A DNA stretch of 64,000 bases from the NCBI GenBank assembly GCA_031268675.1, contig JAIRWY010000048.1, positions 1-64,000 of the forward strand, given 5' to 3'. The notes beneath the pieces were generated by a model. It ran no database searches. It was given only the letters and a program-made list of their open reading frames with translations, and was not told the DNA's origin. Source of the DNA: Candidatus Ancillula glyptotermitis. GTDB lineage: Bacteria > Actinomycetota > Actinomycetes > Actinomycetales > Bifidobacteriaceae. Positions 19,840 to 30,407 of the stretch are shown piece by piece (the stretch's first letter is position 1; every line of letters starts with the position of its first letter). Made by a program: the position numbers and the translations under genes.

Positions 19840-22107
19840 TTGGTAAATAAGTTTCGCCATCGATATGATATCCAAGCTCTAAGAACACTTGGCCTAGTAT
19901 TTGTGGTGATTAATCACTACTTTGAGAGTTCATTGTCTGGCGGTTATATTGGTGTTGATGTATTTTTCGTTATCAGTGGATTTCTAATTACTTCTATGCT
20001 CCTAAATAACCCACCGAAGAAATTGGCTGACTTGGGAAAATTCTGGTCACGGCGTATTCGCAGACTTTTTCCTGCTGCATTCATTTCACTAGCACTTGCT
20101 TTTGTGTTAACTCTAAACTATTCACCAGCAAGTTCTAAGGTTTCTAATTTTAAGCAAATACTTGCATCTTCGCTGTACTTCCAGAATTGGCAGCTCATTT
20201 CAGATGGTCAAGACTACTTTTTGCAAGATAATTCAACTTCTTTTGTCCAGCATTTTTGGAGTTTGTCGGTTGAAGAACAGTTTTATATACTTTGGCCCAT
20301 TCTATTTCTAGTATGTTTCTTCTTGTGTATTAAGACCGTGCTTAAACAGCGTGCATTCTTGGGGGGTATTTTAACCATCTTCCTTATTTCCTTGTCGTAT
20401 TCTATTTACTACACACCACTTCATCATGATCAAGCATATTTCTCCACGTTTACTAGGATCTGGGAGTTGGCAACTGGTGGATTGCTTGCATATTATTTTG
20501 TTATATACTTGCCCAGTATTGCCAAAAGTGGTAATTATCAGAAGAAGTTGACTGTGCGGTTTGCAAAAAATGTTGCACTTCGTTCAGCTTTGGCTGTTTT
20601 TGGGTACATCGGCGTTATATACTGTGCTTTTACTTTTGACAAATCTACACCTGTTCCTGGTCTAATAACGTTGATCCCAATAAGTTTGACTGCACTAGTA
20701 ATTTTCTGCTATACCGATACTCTTGAGGAAAGTGTGAAGGGCAATGAATTCAAGCCTGGACGAGGAGAATATTCTGCACCAATAAGACGGTTGACCTCGC
20801 ATTTTGCATTAGGCAGAATTCTCAATAGGATTATTAGGTTAAAGCCATTGCAGTATTTAGCTAGTATTAGTTATGAGGCTTATTTGCTGCACTTCATTTT
20901 TTATATGGCAGTTTTTTATGTAAAAGACGGTGAGATTTCATTGCATGACAAGATTTCAGCTATTTTGCTTGTATTTATCTGCTCTTCGATACTAAAACAC
21001 CTGATTTCTGATCCTGTACGCTTTAGGCTACATATTTTGAATGGTGGGGGGTTACATATACTTAGAACATATATTTTGGGGGGTTTTACGACCTTGACTG
21101 TTGTTGCGCTGTGCATTACTTCAACTCAGTCAATTTTGAACCATCAGCAATCTTTTGTTCCTCAGCAACCTCAAGCAGAATCTGCATCAACCAAATCTGA
21201 CAATTGTTTTGGTGCTGCTGCAGCAGTCAACGATAAATGTGACTTTATAGGGAATGCTTTAGTTATAGATCCACTTACTGCTAGTGCTGATAGATCAGAT
21301 ATTTATAAGGACAAGTGCGCAAATTCTCCGCCATTTAGCACTAGAATTGTATGCAAATATGGTGAACAAAATACTCCTAAAAAGCGCATTGCACTTGTAG
21401 GTAATTCACATGCTGTTCATTGGCAACCTGCATTTGCTATGTTTCTTGATAATGCAAAATGGGAACTTACTACATACGTAGCTTCAGTATGTTATACGAC
21501 TCTTGGGGTTACGGAACGACTTGAAACTTCTGAAAACACCAACGGTTGTAGAGGATTCAATGAATGGGCGATTTCTGAGATACAGAGGCAGAATTATGAC
21601 CTTGTTGTTGTTTCTGATTTAATCGGGTATAAAACTGTTGTAGATGCAAATGGAAAAGAAGTTGAAGATGGATTAGAAGATGGGTTTACGAAGATGTTTG
21701 AAAAGTTTGCACAATCTGGTGAAAAGATACTAGTTATAAAAGATACTCCGCCGTTTACTCAAAATGTTCCAGATTGTGTAGAGAAAAATTGGGATCCGCA
21801 AAATAAAGAAAAGTTAACAGTATGCCGAGGTAAGAAACGGAGTGCAGATGATTTTGGTGACGCTCCATATAGAGCAGCTGAAAATTTCTCACAAAAGCAA
21901 GATGTTGGCGCACTTATGCATACTGTGGATTTTGACAAGTATATGTGCCATGAAGTCGCAAATAAAAAAACTATATGCGAACCAGTAGTTGGCGGTGTAA
22001 TAGCTCGCTATGATCTAGGTCACATTACAAAAACATTTTCGCAGACATTAAGTGAACCACTTTTTGAAGTTGTAGATAAAATTTTGAATCATAAAGAGAC
22101 TAGTTAG
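19840..22107 (+). CDS. Acyltransferase-3 / SGNH fusion (OatA-like envelope O-acetyltransferase)
   Basis: YDIQALRTLGLVFVVINHYF..GYIGVDVFFVISGFLIT, ~10 TM segments, C-terminal ALVGNSHAVHW SGNH block. Confidence 0.88.
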   Translation: MVNKFRHRYDIQALRTLGLVFVVINHYFESSLSGGYIGVDVFFVISGFLITSMLLNNPPKKLADLGKFWSRRIRRLFPAAFISLALAFVLTLNYSPASSKVSNFKQILASSLYFQNWQLISDGQDYFLQDNSTSFVQHFWSLSVEEQFYILWPILFLVCFFLCIKTVLKQRAFLGGILTIFLISLSYSIYYTPLHHDQAYFSTFTRIWELATGGLLAYYFVIYLPSIAKSGNYQKKLTVRFAKNVALRSALAVFGYIGVIYCAFTFDKSTPVPGLITLIPISLTALVIFCYTDTLEESVKGNEFKPGRGEYSAPIRRLTSHFALGRILNRIIRLKPLQYLASISYEAYLLHFIFYMAVFYVKDGEISLHDKISAILLVFICSSILKHLISDPVRFRLHILNGGGLHILRTYILGGFTTLTVVALCITSTQSILNHQQSFVPQQPQAESASTKSDNCFGAAAAVNDKCDFIGNALVIDPLTASADRSDIYKDKCANSPPFSTRIVCKYGEQNTPKKRIALVGNSHAVHWQPAFAMFLDNAKWELTTYVASVCYTTLGVTERLETSENTNGCRGFNEWAISEIQRQNYDLVVVSDLIGYKTVVDANGKEVEDGLEDGFTKMFEKFAQSGEKILVIKDTPPFTQNVPDCVEKNWDPQNKEKLTVCRGKKRSADDFGDAPYRAAENFSQKQDVGALMHTVDFDKYMCHEVANKKTICEPVVGGVIARYDLGHITKTFSQTLSEPLFEVVDKILNHKETS

Positions 22108-22250
22108 CAGTAGGTTATGGCAGAATAAATGGGTGTTGAAAAATGTTAAATAGATGTTAAATTTTGTCAGAACTGTATACAAATGCCCATCTTTTGGGCA
22201 GTAGATCAAAAAAAAGTTGTTTTAGTGCAACGAGCCAGTACTAAAAGGTG

Positions 22251-22256
22251 TATAAT
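22251..22256 (+). promoter_or_regulatory. -10 TATAAT, 6 nt before murF ATG 22263 (leaderless configuration)
   Basis: GGTGTATAATTATATAATGGATG. Confidence 0.55.
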
Positions 22257-22262
22257 TATATA

Positions 22263-23672
22263 ATGGATGTTTCAAAAATAGTAATCAACTCAAAAAAAGC
22301 ATTTCCTGGTTGTACATTTATCCCAATTCGTGGTGAAAAGTTCGATGGACACCAGTTTATTCGTGATGCAGTTGAAAATGGGGCGATTAAGGTTGTTTTT
22401 GAAACTTCAAATCCGCATGTAGAAGAAGTGAAGAAAAGCTATAATTGTGTAGAATTTATTGAGGTTGATGATACAATTAAAGAGCTTGGAAATATTGCTA
22501 AAGAACATCTAAAAACTCTTCGGTCTAAGTGTAAGGTTATTGCAATTACTGGTTCAGTTGGAAAAACTACAACAAAGGATATTACTGCTACTTTGCTTTC
22601 AAGTGTTGGAAATGTTGTATTTGCGAAAGAGTCTTATAATAATGAAATTGGTGTACCACTGACGATTTTTGAAGCGCAAAAAGACACCGATTACCTTGTG
22701 CTTGAAATTGGTGCGAATCATGTTGGTGAAATTGAATACTTGGCAGATATTTGCACTCCTGATATTGCAGTCCTGCTAAAAATAGGAGTTGCACATCTTG
22801 GTGAATTCGGAAGCTTGTCCAATATCCAGAGTGAGAAGGTGAAGATTTTTAAAAACTTAGGTGCTGAAAATCACCAAGTTGGACAGTTGCAGAATAAAAA
22901 AAGTGTGGCAATTTTTAATCATGATGATGCAAACGCTGACTATATTCGAGAGTGCATGCCAAAAGGCGCTATTAGCATGGAATTTGGACTTGATGATGTT
23001 AAAGATGTTAGACTTGATGAAAATGGTAAGCTTTCGTTTGTGCTAGTTGATGCATTATCTGGTGCGCAAAAGGTGCAGACTGATCTTGTTGGTGAACACA
23101 ATGTTTACAACGTCTTGGCAGCATTGCGTATAACTCAGGCACTAGGATTGCAACAAGATGAAATGATTCATGTGCTAAAAACTGCTGCTCCAATTGCACA
23201 ACACAGGATGCAAGTTAAGCAGATTGGTAATTTGACTATAGTGGACGACAGTTATAATGCAAATCCAGATTCTATGCTGTCTGGTCTTAAAGCATCTGCA
23301 CAAATTGCTGCACAGAATAACGCGAAATTGGTAACTATACTTGGTGATATGCTTGAACTTGGCGACAAAACAACAGCGGAACATGCTCGAATTGGCACAA
23401 TTGCACTAAATGAAATTGGAGTTGCGCAGTTAATTGGTATAGGTACGGCATGGGCAGATTTCGGAGAGGAGCTTGATGATAAATTCAGGAACAAGTTCAA
23501 ACATGTTCAAGGCACATTAGAAGAGCAGAAAAAACAGGTATTAGCAACTTGCATTTTAGATGAAAATGTGGTATTATTATTAAAGGGTTCGTGTGCATTG
23601 AGGTTGTGGGAGTTAGGAGATTATATTATTGAATATTTGGAAAACTTGAATCAGAGAGAAGGGGTTGTATGA
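22263..23672 (+). CDS. murF: UDP-N-acetylmuramoyl-tripeptide--D-alanyl-D-alanine ligase
   Basis: VIAITGSVGKTTTKD, EIGANHVGEIEYL, DSYNANPDSM, LGDMLELG; start moved from 22248 to ATG 22263. Confidence 0.93.
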   Translation: MDVSKIVINSKKAFPGCTFIPIRGEKFDGHQFIRDAVENGAIKVVFETSNPHVEEVKKSYNCVEFIEVDDTIKELGNIAKEHLKTLRSKCKVIAITGSVGKTTTKDITATLLSSVGNVVFAKESYNNEIGVPLTIFEAQKDTDYLVLEIGANHVGEIEYLADICTPDIAVLLKIGVAHLGEFGSLSNIQSEKVKIFKNLGAENHQVGQLQNKKSVAIFNHDDANADYIRECMPKGAISMEFGLDDVKDVRLDENGKLSFVLVDALSGAQKVQTDLVGEHNVYNVLAALRITQALGLQQDEMIHVLKTAAPIAQHRMQVKQIGNLTIVDDSYNANPDSMLSGLKASAQIAAQNNAKLVTILGDMLELGDKTTAEHARIGTIALNEIGVAQLIGIGTAWADFGEELDDKFRNKFKHVQGTLEEQKKQVLATCILDENVVLLLKGSCALRLWELGDYIIEYLENLNQREGVV

Positions 23673-24775
23673 TTGCACTTATATTAGCAGTTGCAGTTTC
23701 TCTGTTTTTGTCGCTTTTTGCCACGCCTTTGTTGATCAAGTTTTTGGTTAAACATCAACTAGGTCAATTCATTCGCCAAGATGGTCCAGAGTCGCATTTT
23801 ACAAAGCGCGGTACTCCAACCATGGGCGGTGTAATAATCGTTATTTCCACTATTGTAGGATATGCATCTGCGGCTTTGTGGATGTATATTCATCAAGGGC
23901 GATTCCCAAAAGTGTCTGGATTGCTTGTGCTTGGGTTGATGTTTTTTATGGGGCTAGTGGGATTTGTTGATGATTTGGCTAAAATACGCACTAAACAAAG
24001 TCTTGGTCTCACTGCGCGCGCAAAAATCATTTGGCAACTAATTATTGGTGTTGTTTTTGCAATCTTATGTAATAGTTTTCCGAATTCAGATGGAATATTT
24101 CCAGCTTCAAATCACATTTCTTTTATTAACGATATTTCTGTTAGTTTTGACTTTGCTGGTAAAACACTAGGTACAATTCTATTCATTATATGGGTCAACT
24201 TGATAATTAGTGCATGGACTAATGCGGTTAATTTAACAGATGGATTAGACGGTCTAGCAACTGGTGTTTCTCTGTTCTCGTTTTCTGCGTATGTGGCTAT
24301 ATGTTTCTGGGAGTTCACGCATTCATGTCATCTAGTTTCTGAATCTGCAAATGTCTGCTATAGTGTACGAGATCCCTGGGATTTGGCGCTAATTGCTGGT
24401 GCGATTACAGGTGCATGTTTAGGTTTTCTTTGGTGGAATGCTGCACCTGCTAAAATTTTCATGGGTGATACTGGTTCTTTTGCGCTTGGAGGTGCATTTG
24501 CTGCTCTTTCAATACTTTCGCATACACAGCTACTTGCGGTTATTATCGGGGGAGTGTTTGTTTTAGAGTGCGTTTCCGACATTATACAAGTTGGTTGTTT
24601 TAAACTAACTCATAAACGAGTCTTCAAAATGGCTCCAATTCATCATCATTTTGAACTTAAAGGATGGGCTGAGGTCAATGTTGTAATAAGGTTTTGGATA
24701 ATTTCCGCACTTTGTGCAGGTATTGCAGTTTTGCTGTTTTATGGTGGCTGGTTGCAAGGATTGGTTTTTGATTAG
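23669..24775 (+). CDS. mraY: Phospho-N-acetylmuramoyl-pentapeptide transferase
   Basis: KRGTPTMGGV, NAVNLTDGLDGLA, FMGDTGSFALGG, APIHHHFELKGW. Confidence 0.96.
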   Translation: MIALILAVAVSLFLSLFATPLLIKFLVKHQLGQFIRQDGPESHFTKRGTPTMGGVIIVISTIVGYASAALWMYIHQGRFPKVSGLLVLGLMFFMGLVGFVDDLAKIRTKQSLGLTARAKIIWQLIIGVVFAILCNSFPNSDGIFPASNHISFINDISVSFDFAGKTLGTILFIIWVNLIISAWTNAVNLTDGLDGLATGVSLFSFSAYVAICFWEFTHSCHLVSESANVCYSVRDPWDLALIAGAITGACLGFLWWNAAPAKIFMGDTGSFALGGAFAALSILSHTQLLAVIIGGVFVLECVSDIIQVGCFKLTHKRVFKMAPIHHHFELKGWAEVNVVIRFWIISALCAGIAVLLFYGGWLQGLVFD

Positions 24776-24782
24776 GGGAAAT

Positions 24783-26453
24783 ATGGAAGATAGTTATAAA
24801 ATTAAAAAAACAGCACAAAAGTTTATTACATCAACTAGAGATAAACAGTTGAAATTTAGGTCTAGACTTAATACACAATTGGAATCAATTAGATCAAATG
24901 TGAATAATTACAACACTTCAGCTGGTAAAAACATGCGTAAACAAGACAATGAAAAGGAATTACAACAAGAGCAAGTAGAAGATTTTAAACTAGAAGATAA
25001 ACGCATTTTGCTATTGGGGTTGGATTCTGCTGGTAAGAGCATACTGAAACATATTCAACGCATGCAATTTAATGTACGTTCGTTTGATGAACTTATTGAG
25101 GATGCTGATATACGCACGCGCGAGGATTTACAAATAACTGATTTTGACCTAATTATTACAACCTCAATATTTGGACCGCAAGATTTAATTATTCAAGATG
25201 CATTTTTAAACAGTATCCCTGTGTGGTCTGAACTAGAACTTGCATGGTATTTAAGAAGTAATAGTAATAACACTTCACTTCCAACTCACTGGATCGGCAT
25301 TACAGGAACTAGCGGTAAATCAACAACAATTGAAATCTGCAACCTGATTTTTAATCAAGCTGAATTTAAGGTACAAGTTGCATCTGAGGGTAGTATTTTG
25401 GATGCAGTTTTAAACGAGGAGTTGGATTTTGTTATAATTGAAGTTTCTAGTTTTCTATTGCATTTTGCATATACATTTTCATTTGAAGTATCCGTCATTT
25501 TGAATATCAACGAAGATCATATTAACTGGCACGGTTCGCTTGGTGAGTATGTGAACGCTAAAAGTAAGATATTCAACAACACTTCTAAGTCCTGTATATT
25601 CAACGCTGATGATTCGGATTTACACTCAATTGTTCAAGAAGCAGATGTTGTTGAGGGTGCGCGAGCAGTTGGATTCACTCATCATTCACCAGGTCGCTCA
25701 ATGGTTGGACAGGTTGCTGGTTTGGTCACAGATCGTGCATTTTATGGAGATAATACTGACCCTCTGAGGTACCTGTATGCTAACGAGATTATGGACCTAA
25801 ACGAGTTCCCGCAGCTCCTGAACCCAGTTGAACAACTGCCATCTTATCTAGTTGATGATATTGTTGCTGCAGTTGCTGTTGCACGAACTTATGGAATTAG
25901 TGCTGATGATATATCAAATGCAGTTGCTAAGTTTGCTTATCCAGAGTCTTCAAATCAGTTGATATATGAACGCGAATTGAAAAATGAAATAAAATATGGT
26001 GTTAATAGTATATACTATGTTGACAATTCAAATAGCAATAATCCATATTCTGCTGAATCTGTAATTAAAACTTATCCTTTAAGAAGTGTGGTTTGGATTT
26101 CTGGTGGTGATACAAAAGGAATTGACTATAATCTATTTATAACGCATATTGCTCCTTATATAAGTGCAGCAATTGTTATCGGAGATGAAATGGACACAAT
26201 CTGGCATGCACTTCGTAAATACGCTGTTGAATTACCTGTATATCGAATTGAGCCGTATCCATTTTATAATGCTGTTACTCGTGCGCTTGAAAAGGCAGAT
26301 GAATTGGTGTTTGAAAACCAGACTATTTTATTTTCGCCTGCATCTAGGTGGAATTATACTACACAAGATGATTTGGTCTTACAACTAAAAGAGTATGTCC
26401 AGAAGTTGGATAATAAAATACGCGAAACTAGTATGCGGAGGGGTTATTGGTAG
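24783..26453 (+). CDS. murD: UDP-N-acetylmuramoylalanine--D-glutamate ligase, with N-terminal extension
   Basis: GITGTSGKSTTIEI, EVSSFLL, NINEDHINWHGS; position between mraY and ftsW; ATG 24783 after AGGGGA. Confidence 0.9.
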   Translation: MEDSYKIKKTAQKFITSTRDKQLKFRSRLNTQLESIRSNVNNYNTSAGKNMRKQDNEKELQQEQVEDFKLEDKRILLLGLDSAGKSILKHIQRMQFNVRSFDELIEDADIRTREDLQITDFDLIITTSIFGPQDLIIQDAFLNSIPVWSELELAWYLRSNSNNTSLPTHWIGITGTSGKSTTIEICNLIFNQAEFKVQVASEGSILDAVLNEELDFVIIEVSSFLLHFAYTFSFEVSVILNINEDHINWHGSLGEYVNAKSKIFNNTSKSCIFNADDSDLHSIVQEADVVEGARAVGFTHHSPGRSMVGQVAGLVTDRAFYGDNTDPLRYLYANEIMDLNEFPQLLNPVEQLPSYLVDDIVAAVAVARTYGISADDISNAVAKFAYPESSNQLIYERELKNEIKYGVNSIYYVDNSNSNNPYSAESVIKTYPLRSVVWISGGDTKGIDYNLFITHIAPYISAAIVIGDEMDTIWHALRKYAVELPVYRIEPYPFYNAVTRALEKADELVFENQTILFSPASRWNYTTQDDLVLQLKEYVQKLDNKIRETSMRRGYW

Positions 26454-27664
26454 TGGAGGAAAGGCTTCAGAATAAAAATTTAACTAAACATTTTGCTTTT
26501 AACTACTACTTACTGCTTGCTCCAACGGTTTTTCTTGTAGTATTTGGTCTTTGCATGGTATTTTCTGCATCTTCAATTTCGCTGATGCAACACGATATTT
26601 CACCTATAACCCTTCTATTAAAACAGTTGATTTATGCTGCGATTGGGTTAGTTGGCATGTTTGTATTGGCAAATATATCCATTGAATTCTACAGTAGATT
26701 TGCAAACCTCTGTGTGCTTATTGCGCTTGTACTTGTTGTTGGAACGCTGTTGTTTGGTTATGCAAAAGGTGGGAATAGGAACTGGCTACAAATAGGGTCT
26801 GTGACATTTCAACCATCTGAGATTGCAAAATTAGCGATTTCTGGTTGGCTTGGAATACAACTAGCTAAACTTGCTAAAGATGGAAGAATTCAAAATATTA
26901 ATGATTTACTGAACATGGAAATTATACTAGGAGTTTTTGGAATAGTTGGCTCTATTTTGCTTGGTGGAGATTTAGGAACTGCTATGATATTTCTAGTGAT
27001 TATTTTTGCTCAACTGTTCGTTTCTGGTGTTAAGTTGCGGTATTTATTCACTGTATTTGCTTTAGGTGCAATTGTGTGTGCAGGATTTGTACTAACAAGC
27101 GAGAATAGAAAAGAGCGCATTTTGGGTAATTATACGAACTGCAATGGAGATACACAGGGTTGGTGTTATCAAAGTGTACATGGTATTTATGCGCTCGCAA
27201 CTGGTGGTGTTTCTGGTGTTGGACCAGGTGCAAGTAGAGAAAAGTGGTCGTATTTACCAGAAGCGCACAATGACTTCATATTGGCTATTGTTGGTGAAGA
27301 ATTGGGAGTCGTTGGTACTCTTACTGTGCTTATATGCTACGGAATTATGATCTGGACGATGTTTCATGTGATTATGCATAATAACGATATAAGGTGTCGT
27401 ATAATTACTGCTGGAATTACTGCATGGATTGCTGGACAAGCAATTTTCAATATTGGAGCAGTTTTACGGTTTCTACCAGTTATTGGAGTCCCACTTCCTC
27501 TGGTTTCATATGGAGGAACTTCGCTTATCTCGGTGCTTTGGGCACTTGGTGTTGTCATGTCGTTCATAAAAATGGATGCTCGTATTTTAACAAGTAGCAA
27601 AAAACAGTATAAAAAACAGGCAAAAGATGTTATAGCAGTACTAGATGGTGGTGTGCGCGGATGA
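26447..27664 (+). CDS. ftsW: FtsW/RodA/SpoVE family lipid II polymerase
   Basis: GNRNWLQIGSVTFQPSEIAKLA, PEAHNDFILAIVGEELG, PLVSYGGTSLI. Confidence 0.93.
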   Translation: MVVEERLQNKNLTKHFAFNYYLLLAPTVFLVVFGLCMVFSASSISLMQHDISPITLLLKQLIYAAIGLVGMFVLANISIEFYSRFANLCVLIALVLVVGTLLFGYAKGGNRNWLQIGSVTFQPSEIAKLAISGWLGIQLAKLAKDGRIQNINDLLNMEIILGVFGIVGSILLGGDLGTAMIFLVIIFAQLFVSGVKLRYLFTVFALGAIVCAGFVLTSENRKERILGNYTNCNGDTQGWCYQSVHGIYALATGGVSGVGPGASREKWSYLPEAHNDFILAIVGEELGVVGTLTVLICYGIMIWTMFHVIMHNNDIRCRIITAGITAWIAGQAIFNIGAVLRFLPVIGVPLPLVSYGGTSLISVLWALGVVMSFIKMDARILTSSKKQYKKQAKDVIAVLDGGVRG

Positions 27665-28110
27665 ATAAGAAGTTGTTGTTCGAGAACTTGGAAGAAATAG
27701 ATGATTTTGCAGCAGAGTTTGTTCAAAACATTACAACTTCAACTGCCATATTTTTGATTGGAGAAATGGGAGCTGGCAAGACTACGTTTGCTGCTGCTTT
27801 GGCTAGGGCACTTGGTATAAAAGAGCGCGTGGTTAGTCCAACTTTTATAATCGGACATGAATACACTTCTGGACGTATACCACTTCTGCATATTGATGCA
27901 TATAAAATAATCACGATGTCTACTTCCACTGAAGCATTTTTAGACGAACTAGAAGCACTTGATATAGAAACTGCTCTTAAACAAGGTGTTGTTATATTTG
28001 AGTGGTGTGAAGAAATTGCTGATTTACTTGCGCCCAAACGGGTGGAAATTCATATTGAAGTTAACAAGATTTCTAGAATTCGCACTGTGGAGGTAAGATA
28101 TTGTGCATAA
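27661..28110 (+). CDS. tsaE: tRNA threonylcarbamoyladenosine biosynthesis ATPase
   Basis: LIGEMGAGKTTFAAALARALG, SPTF, HIDAYK, FEWCEE. Confidence 0.9.
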   Translation: MNKKLLFENLEEIDDFAAEFVQNITTSTAIFLIGEMGAGKTTFAAALARALGIKERVVSPTFIIGHEYTSGRIPLLHIDAYKIITMSTSTEAFLDELEALDIETALKQGVVIFEWCEEIADLLAPKRVEIHIEVNKISRIRTVEVRYCA

Positions 28111-28161
28111 TTTAAAATTCTTGCAGCCAAATATTCCGCTAGTAAAGGAGGTGCTAAATCT

Positions 28162-30300
28162 ATGCATTCGTTGATAATTGATACAACACAAGGTACAAAT
28201 ATTGCTCTAGTTGCTCAAGAAAGTACACGCATAGTTTCATGCAAGATTTTAGGGCGAGCGGAAAAGAATAGTCAGTTGGAAAATATAGCAGTTCTAACTT
28301 CTGCGCTTGTTGGTTCAAGTCAGATTGATCAAGTGTTGGTTAGTACAGGTCCAGCGTCATATACAGGTCTTCGTATTGGAATTTCTTTTGCGCGCGGGCT
28401 CTCTTCGGCACTTGAAATACCATTACGTGCATATTCAACACATGATTTAGTAGCGGCATATTATGGGCTAGAAGTTGTTGAAACTAATGCAAAACGAGCG
28501 CAGAAGTTCATCAGCAAGTATACATGTGCGGGAATGAAACGAATTTCAATGGCGGTTGATAATGCAGGTGATTTTGAAGAAATAACTATTGTACGAGATT
28601 TTGAAGGCATGGCAAAGTTCCTTGCGCTCAATATTGGAACTCTTGAGTTGCCCGTTACTCCTATTTATTTGCGCGCGCCTGATGCTAAAGCAAATATTAA
28701 ACCACCAATTGTATTTTTAGAAACTGGACTTGAAAAAATTCCAGAGTTGTCGTCAATTCAAGAGGCTAGTAGTGATGATTTAGATGAATTAGTTGTAGTT
28801 GAAAAACAGATTTTTGCACTTGATGCATGGAGTAGTAAAACGATTGAAAATGCATTAAATAACCCAGAAGTTAAGGTGCTAAAAGTTGTTCATAATTCTA
28901 AAATAGTTGGCATGTCAATAACAACATTTCCTAAATTTAACGATTTGCCAGCAGATTTGGATTCAGTTGGAGTTTTGCCTGAGTATAGAAATCAAAAACT
29001 TGGTAAAAAATTGCTTGAAAAAACACTTGAAGTTCTTAAAAAATCAGGTTTACAGCGTATTCAACTAGAAGTTAGATCTAGTAATTTTATTGCACAAGAA
29101 CTTTATAAAGAATTTGGTTTTAAACAGATTCGTACACGTGCAAAATACTACAAAATGGCTGAATCTGGTGATGAAGATGCAATTGTTATGGAATATGTAT
29201 TTAATTCTGGACAAAAAACTGCGCCTGATTTATCTTCACCTATTATTATGGGCATTGAGAGTAGTTGTGACGAAACTGGTGTTGCATTTATACAAAACGG
29301 TCATATTCTAGGATCTGCACTTTCTAGTTCTATGAGTGAACATGCGAAATTCGGAGGTGTTATTCCAGAGATTGCATCGCGTGCGCATGAATCTATGCTT
29401 GTGCAAGTTACTCAACAGGCAATTGAACGAGTGCGTATACTACAGCCTAATTTTCATCTGCGCAATATCCAGGCGGTTGCACATGCGAGTGCTCCTGGTT
29501 TGGTCGGCTCGCTTGCTGCTGGTGCTGCATTTGCTAAGGGCATTGCACTTGCACTTTCTTGCCCAATCTACGCAGTAAATCATGTTGATGCACATATATT
29601 TGCATCAGGCATACGAATCCATCATGATCAGAACCAGTTGCCTAAACGGTTCTTGGGTGTTATTATTTCTGGTGGACATACTGCGCTAGTTTTGGTTGAT
29701 GATATGAACTTTAAACTTATTGGTTCAACTCTTGATGATGCTGCTGGTGAAGCATTTGACAAAATCGGGCGTGTTTTGGGTCTTGAATATCCTGCTGGTC
29801 CACAAATAGATCTACTCGCACAAAGTGGTAGAAAAGACGCTATATGCTTTCCTAGACCGTTAACTGATGCGAAGTTCAATAAAGAACATCGGTATGATTT
29901 CTCTTTCTCAGGTATGAAAACAGCAGCGATTTATGAACTGGAAAGGCAGCGAGAATTGCCAAAAGATCAGCAGATTAGTTTGAATGATTTTTGTGCCTCA
30001 TTTGCAGAAAGTGTTGCAGATGTCATTTTGATCAAGATAAAACGAGCAATTGATGACTTTGCATTAACTAGTATAGTTTTGGGTGGCGGATTTTCAGCAA
30101 ACTCTCAACTGCGCGAAAAGTTGCATATCTTTGCTAGAAATGAACAACTAGACCTCCATATACCATCAACCAATCTTTGCACAGATAACGGCGAGATGGT
30201 TGCATATCTTACTGAACAACTTTTTTTGCGCGGTGCAGCTAGTTCAGATTTAAATTACAGTGTTCAATCTGTGTTGAGTCCCAATATTGTGCAGATATAA
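28162..30300 (+). CDS. Three-domain fusion TsaB - RimI (GNAT) - TsaD
   Basis: TsaB: VSTGPASYTGLRIGISFARGLSSAL; RimI: DSVGVLPEYRNQKLGKKLLEKTLE; TsaD: GIESSCDETGVAF, VIPEIASRAH, SGGHTALVLV, GGGFSANSQLR, in one uninterrupted ORF. Confidence 0.92.
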   Translation: MHSLIIDTTQGTNIALVAQESTRIVSCKILGRAEKNSQLENIAVLTSALVGSSQIDQVLVSTGPASYTGLRIGISFARGLSSALEIPLRAYSTHDLVAAYYGLEVVETNAKRAQKFISKYTCAGMKRISMAVDNAGDFEEITIVRDFEGMAKFLALNIGTLELPVTPIYLRAPDAKANIKPPIVFLETGLEKIPELSSIQEASSDDLDELVVVEKQIFALDAWSSKTIENALNNPEVKVLKVVHNSKIVGMSITTFPKFNDLPADLDSVGVLPEYRNQKLGKKLLEKTLEVLKKSGLQRIQLEVRSSNFIAQELYKEFGFKQIRTRAKYYKMAESGDEDAIVMEYVFNSGQKTAPDLSSPIIMGIESSCDETGVAFIQNGHILGSALSSSMSEHAKFGGVIPEIASRAHESMLVQVTQQAIERVRILQPNFHLRNIQAVAHASAPGLVGSLAAGAAFAKGIALALSCPIYAVNHVDAHIFASGIRIHHDQNQLPKRFLGVIISGGHTALVLVDDMNFKLIGSTLDDAAGEAFDKIGRVLGLEYPAGPQIDLLAQSGRKDAICFPRPLTDAKFNKEHRYDFSFSGMKTAAIYELERQRELPKDQQISLNDFCASFAESVADVILIKIKRAIDDFALTSIVLGGGFSANSQLREKLHIFARNEQLDLHIPSTNLCTDNGEMVAYLTEQLFLRGAASSDLNYSVQSVLSPNIVQI

Positions 30301-30387
30301 TGTATTTGTGCGTGATCTCTCTTATTCTGTAAATACTTAAAGTTTGCTTAAAATTTACTTGAAGTTTAAAATAAACCTACCAAAAGC

Positions 30388-30400
30388 GGGGGGGGGGGGG
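30388..30400 (+). repeat. Poly-G tract, 13 G, upstream of the giant surface-protein gene
   Basis: caaaagcGGGGGGGGGGGGGtagttcaATG. Confidence 0.95.
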
Positions 30401-30407
30401 TAGTTCA

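Noticed and set aside
20361-21083. Three G6 runs (20361, 21046, 21078) inside the OatA-like ORF as additional phase-variation tracts
   Set aside because: Six nucleotides is short for efficient slippage; no independent evidence, though worth genotyping
22184-22200. Hairpin TGCCCA-tcttt-TGGGCA after the acyltransferase gene as an intrinsic terminator
   Set aside because: Stem is only 6 bp and is not directly followed by a T-run; possible but not supportable
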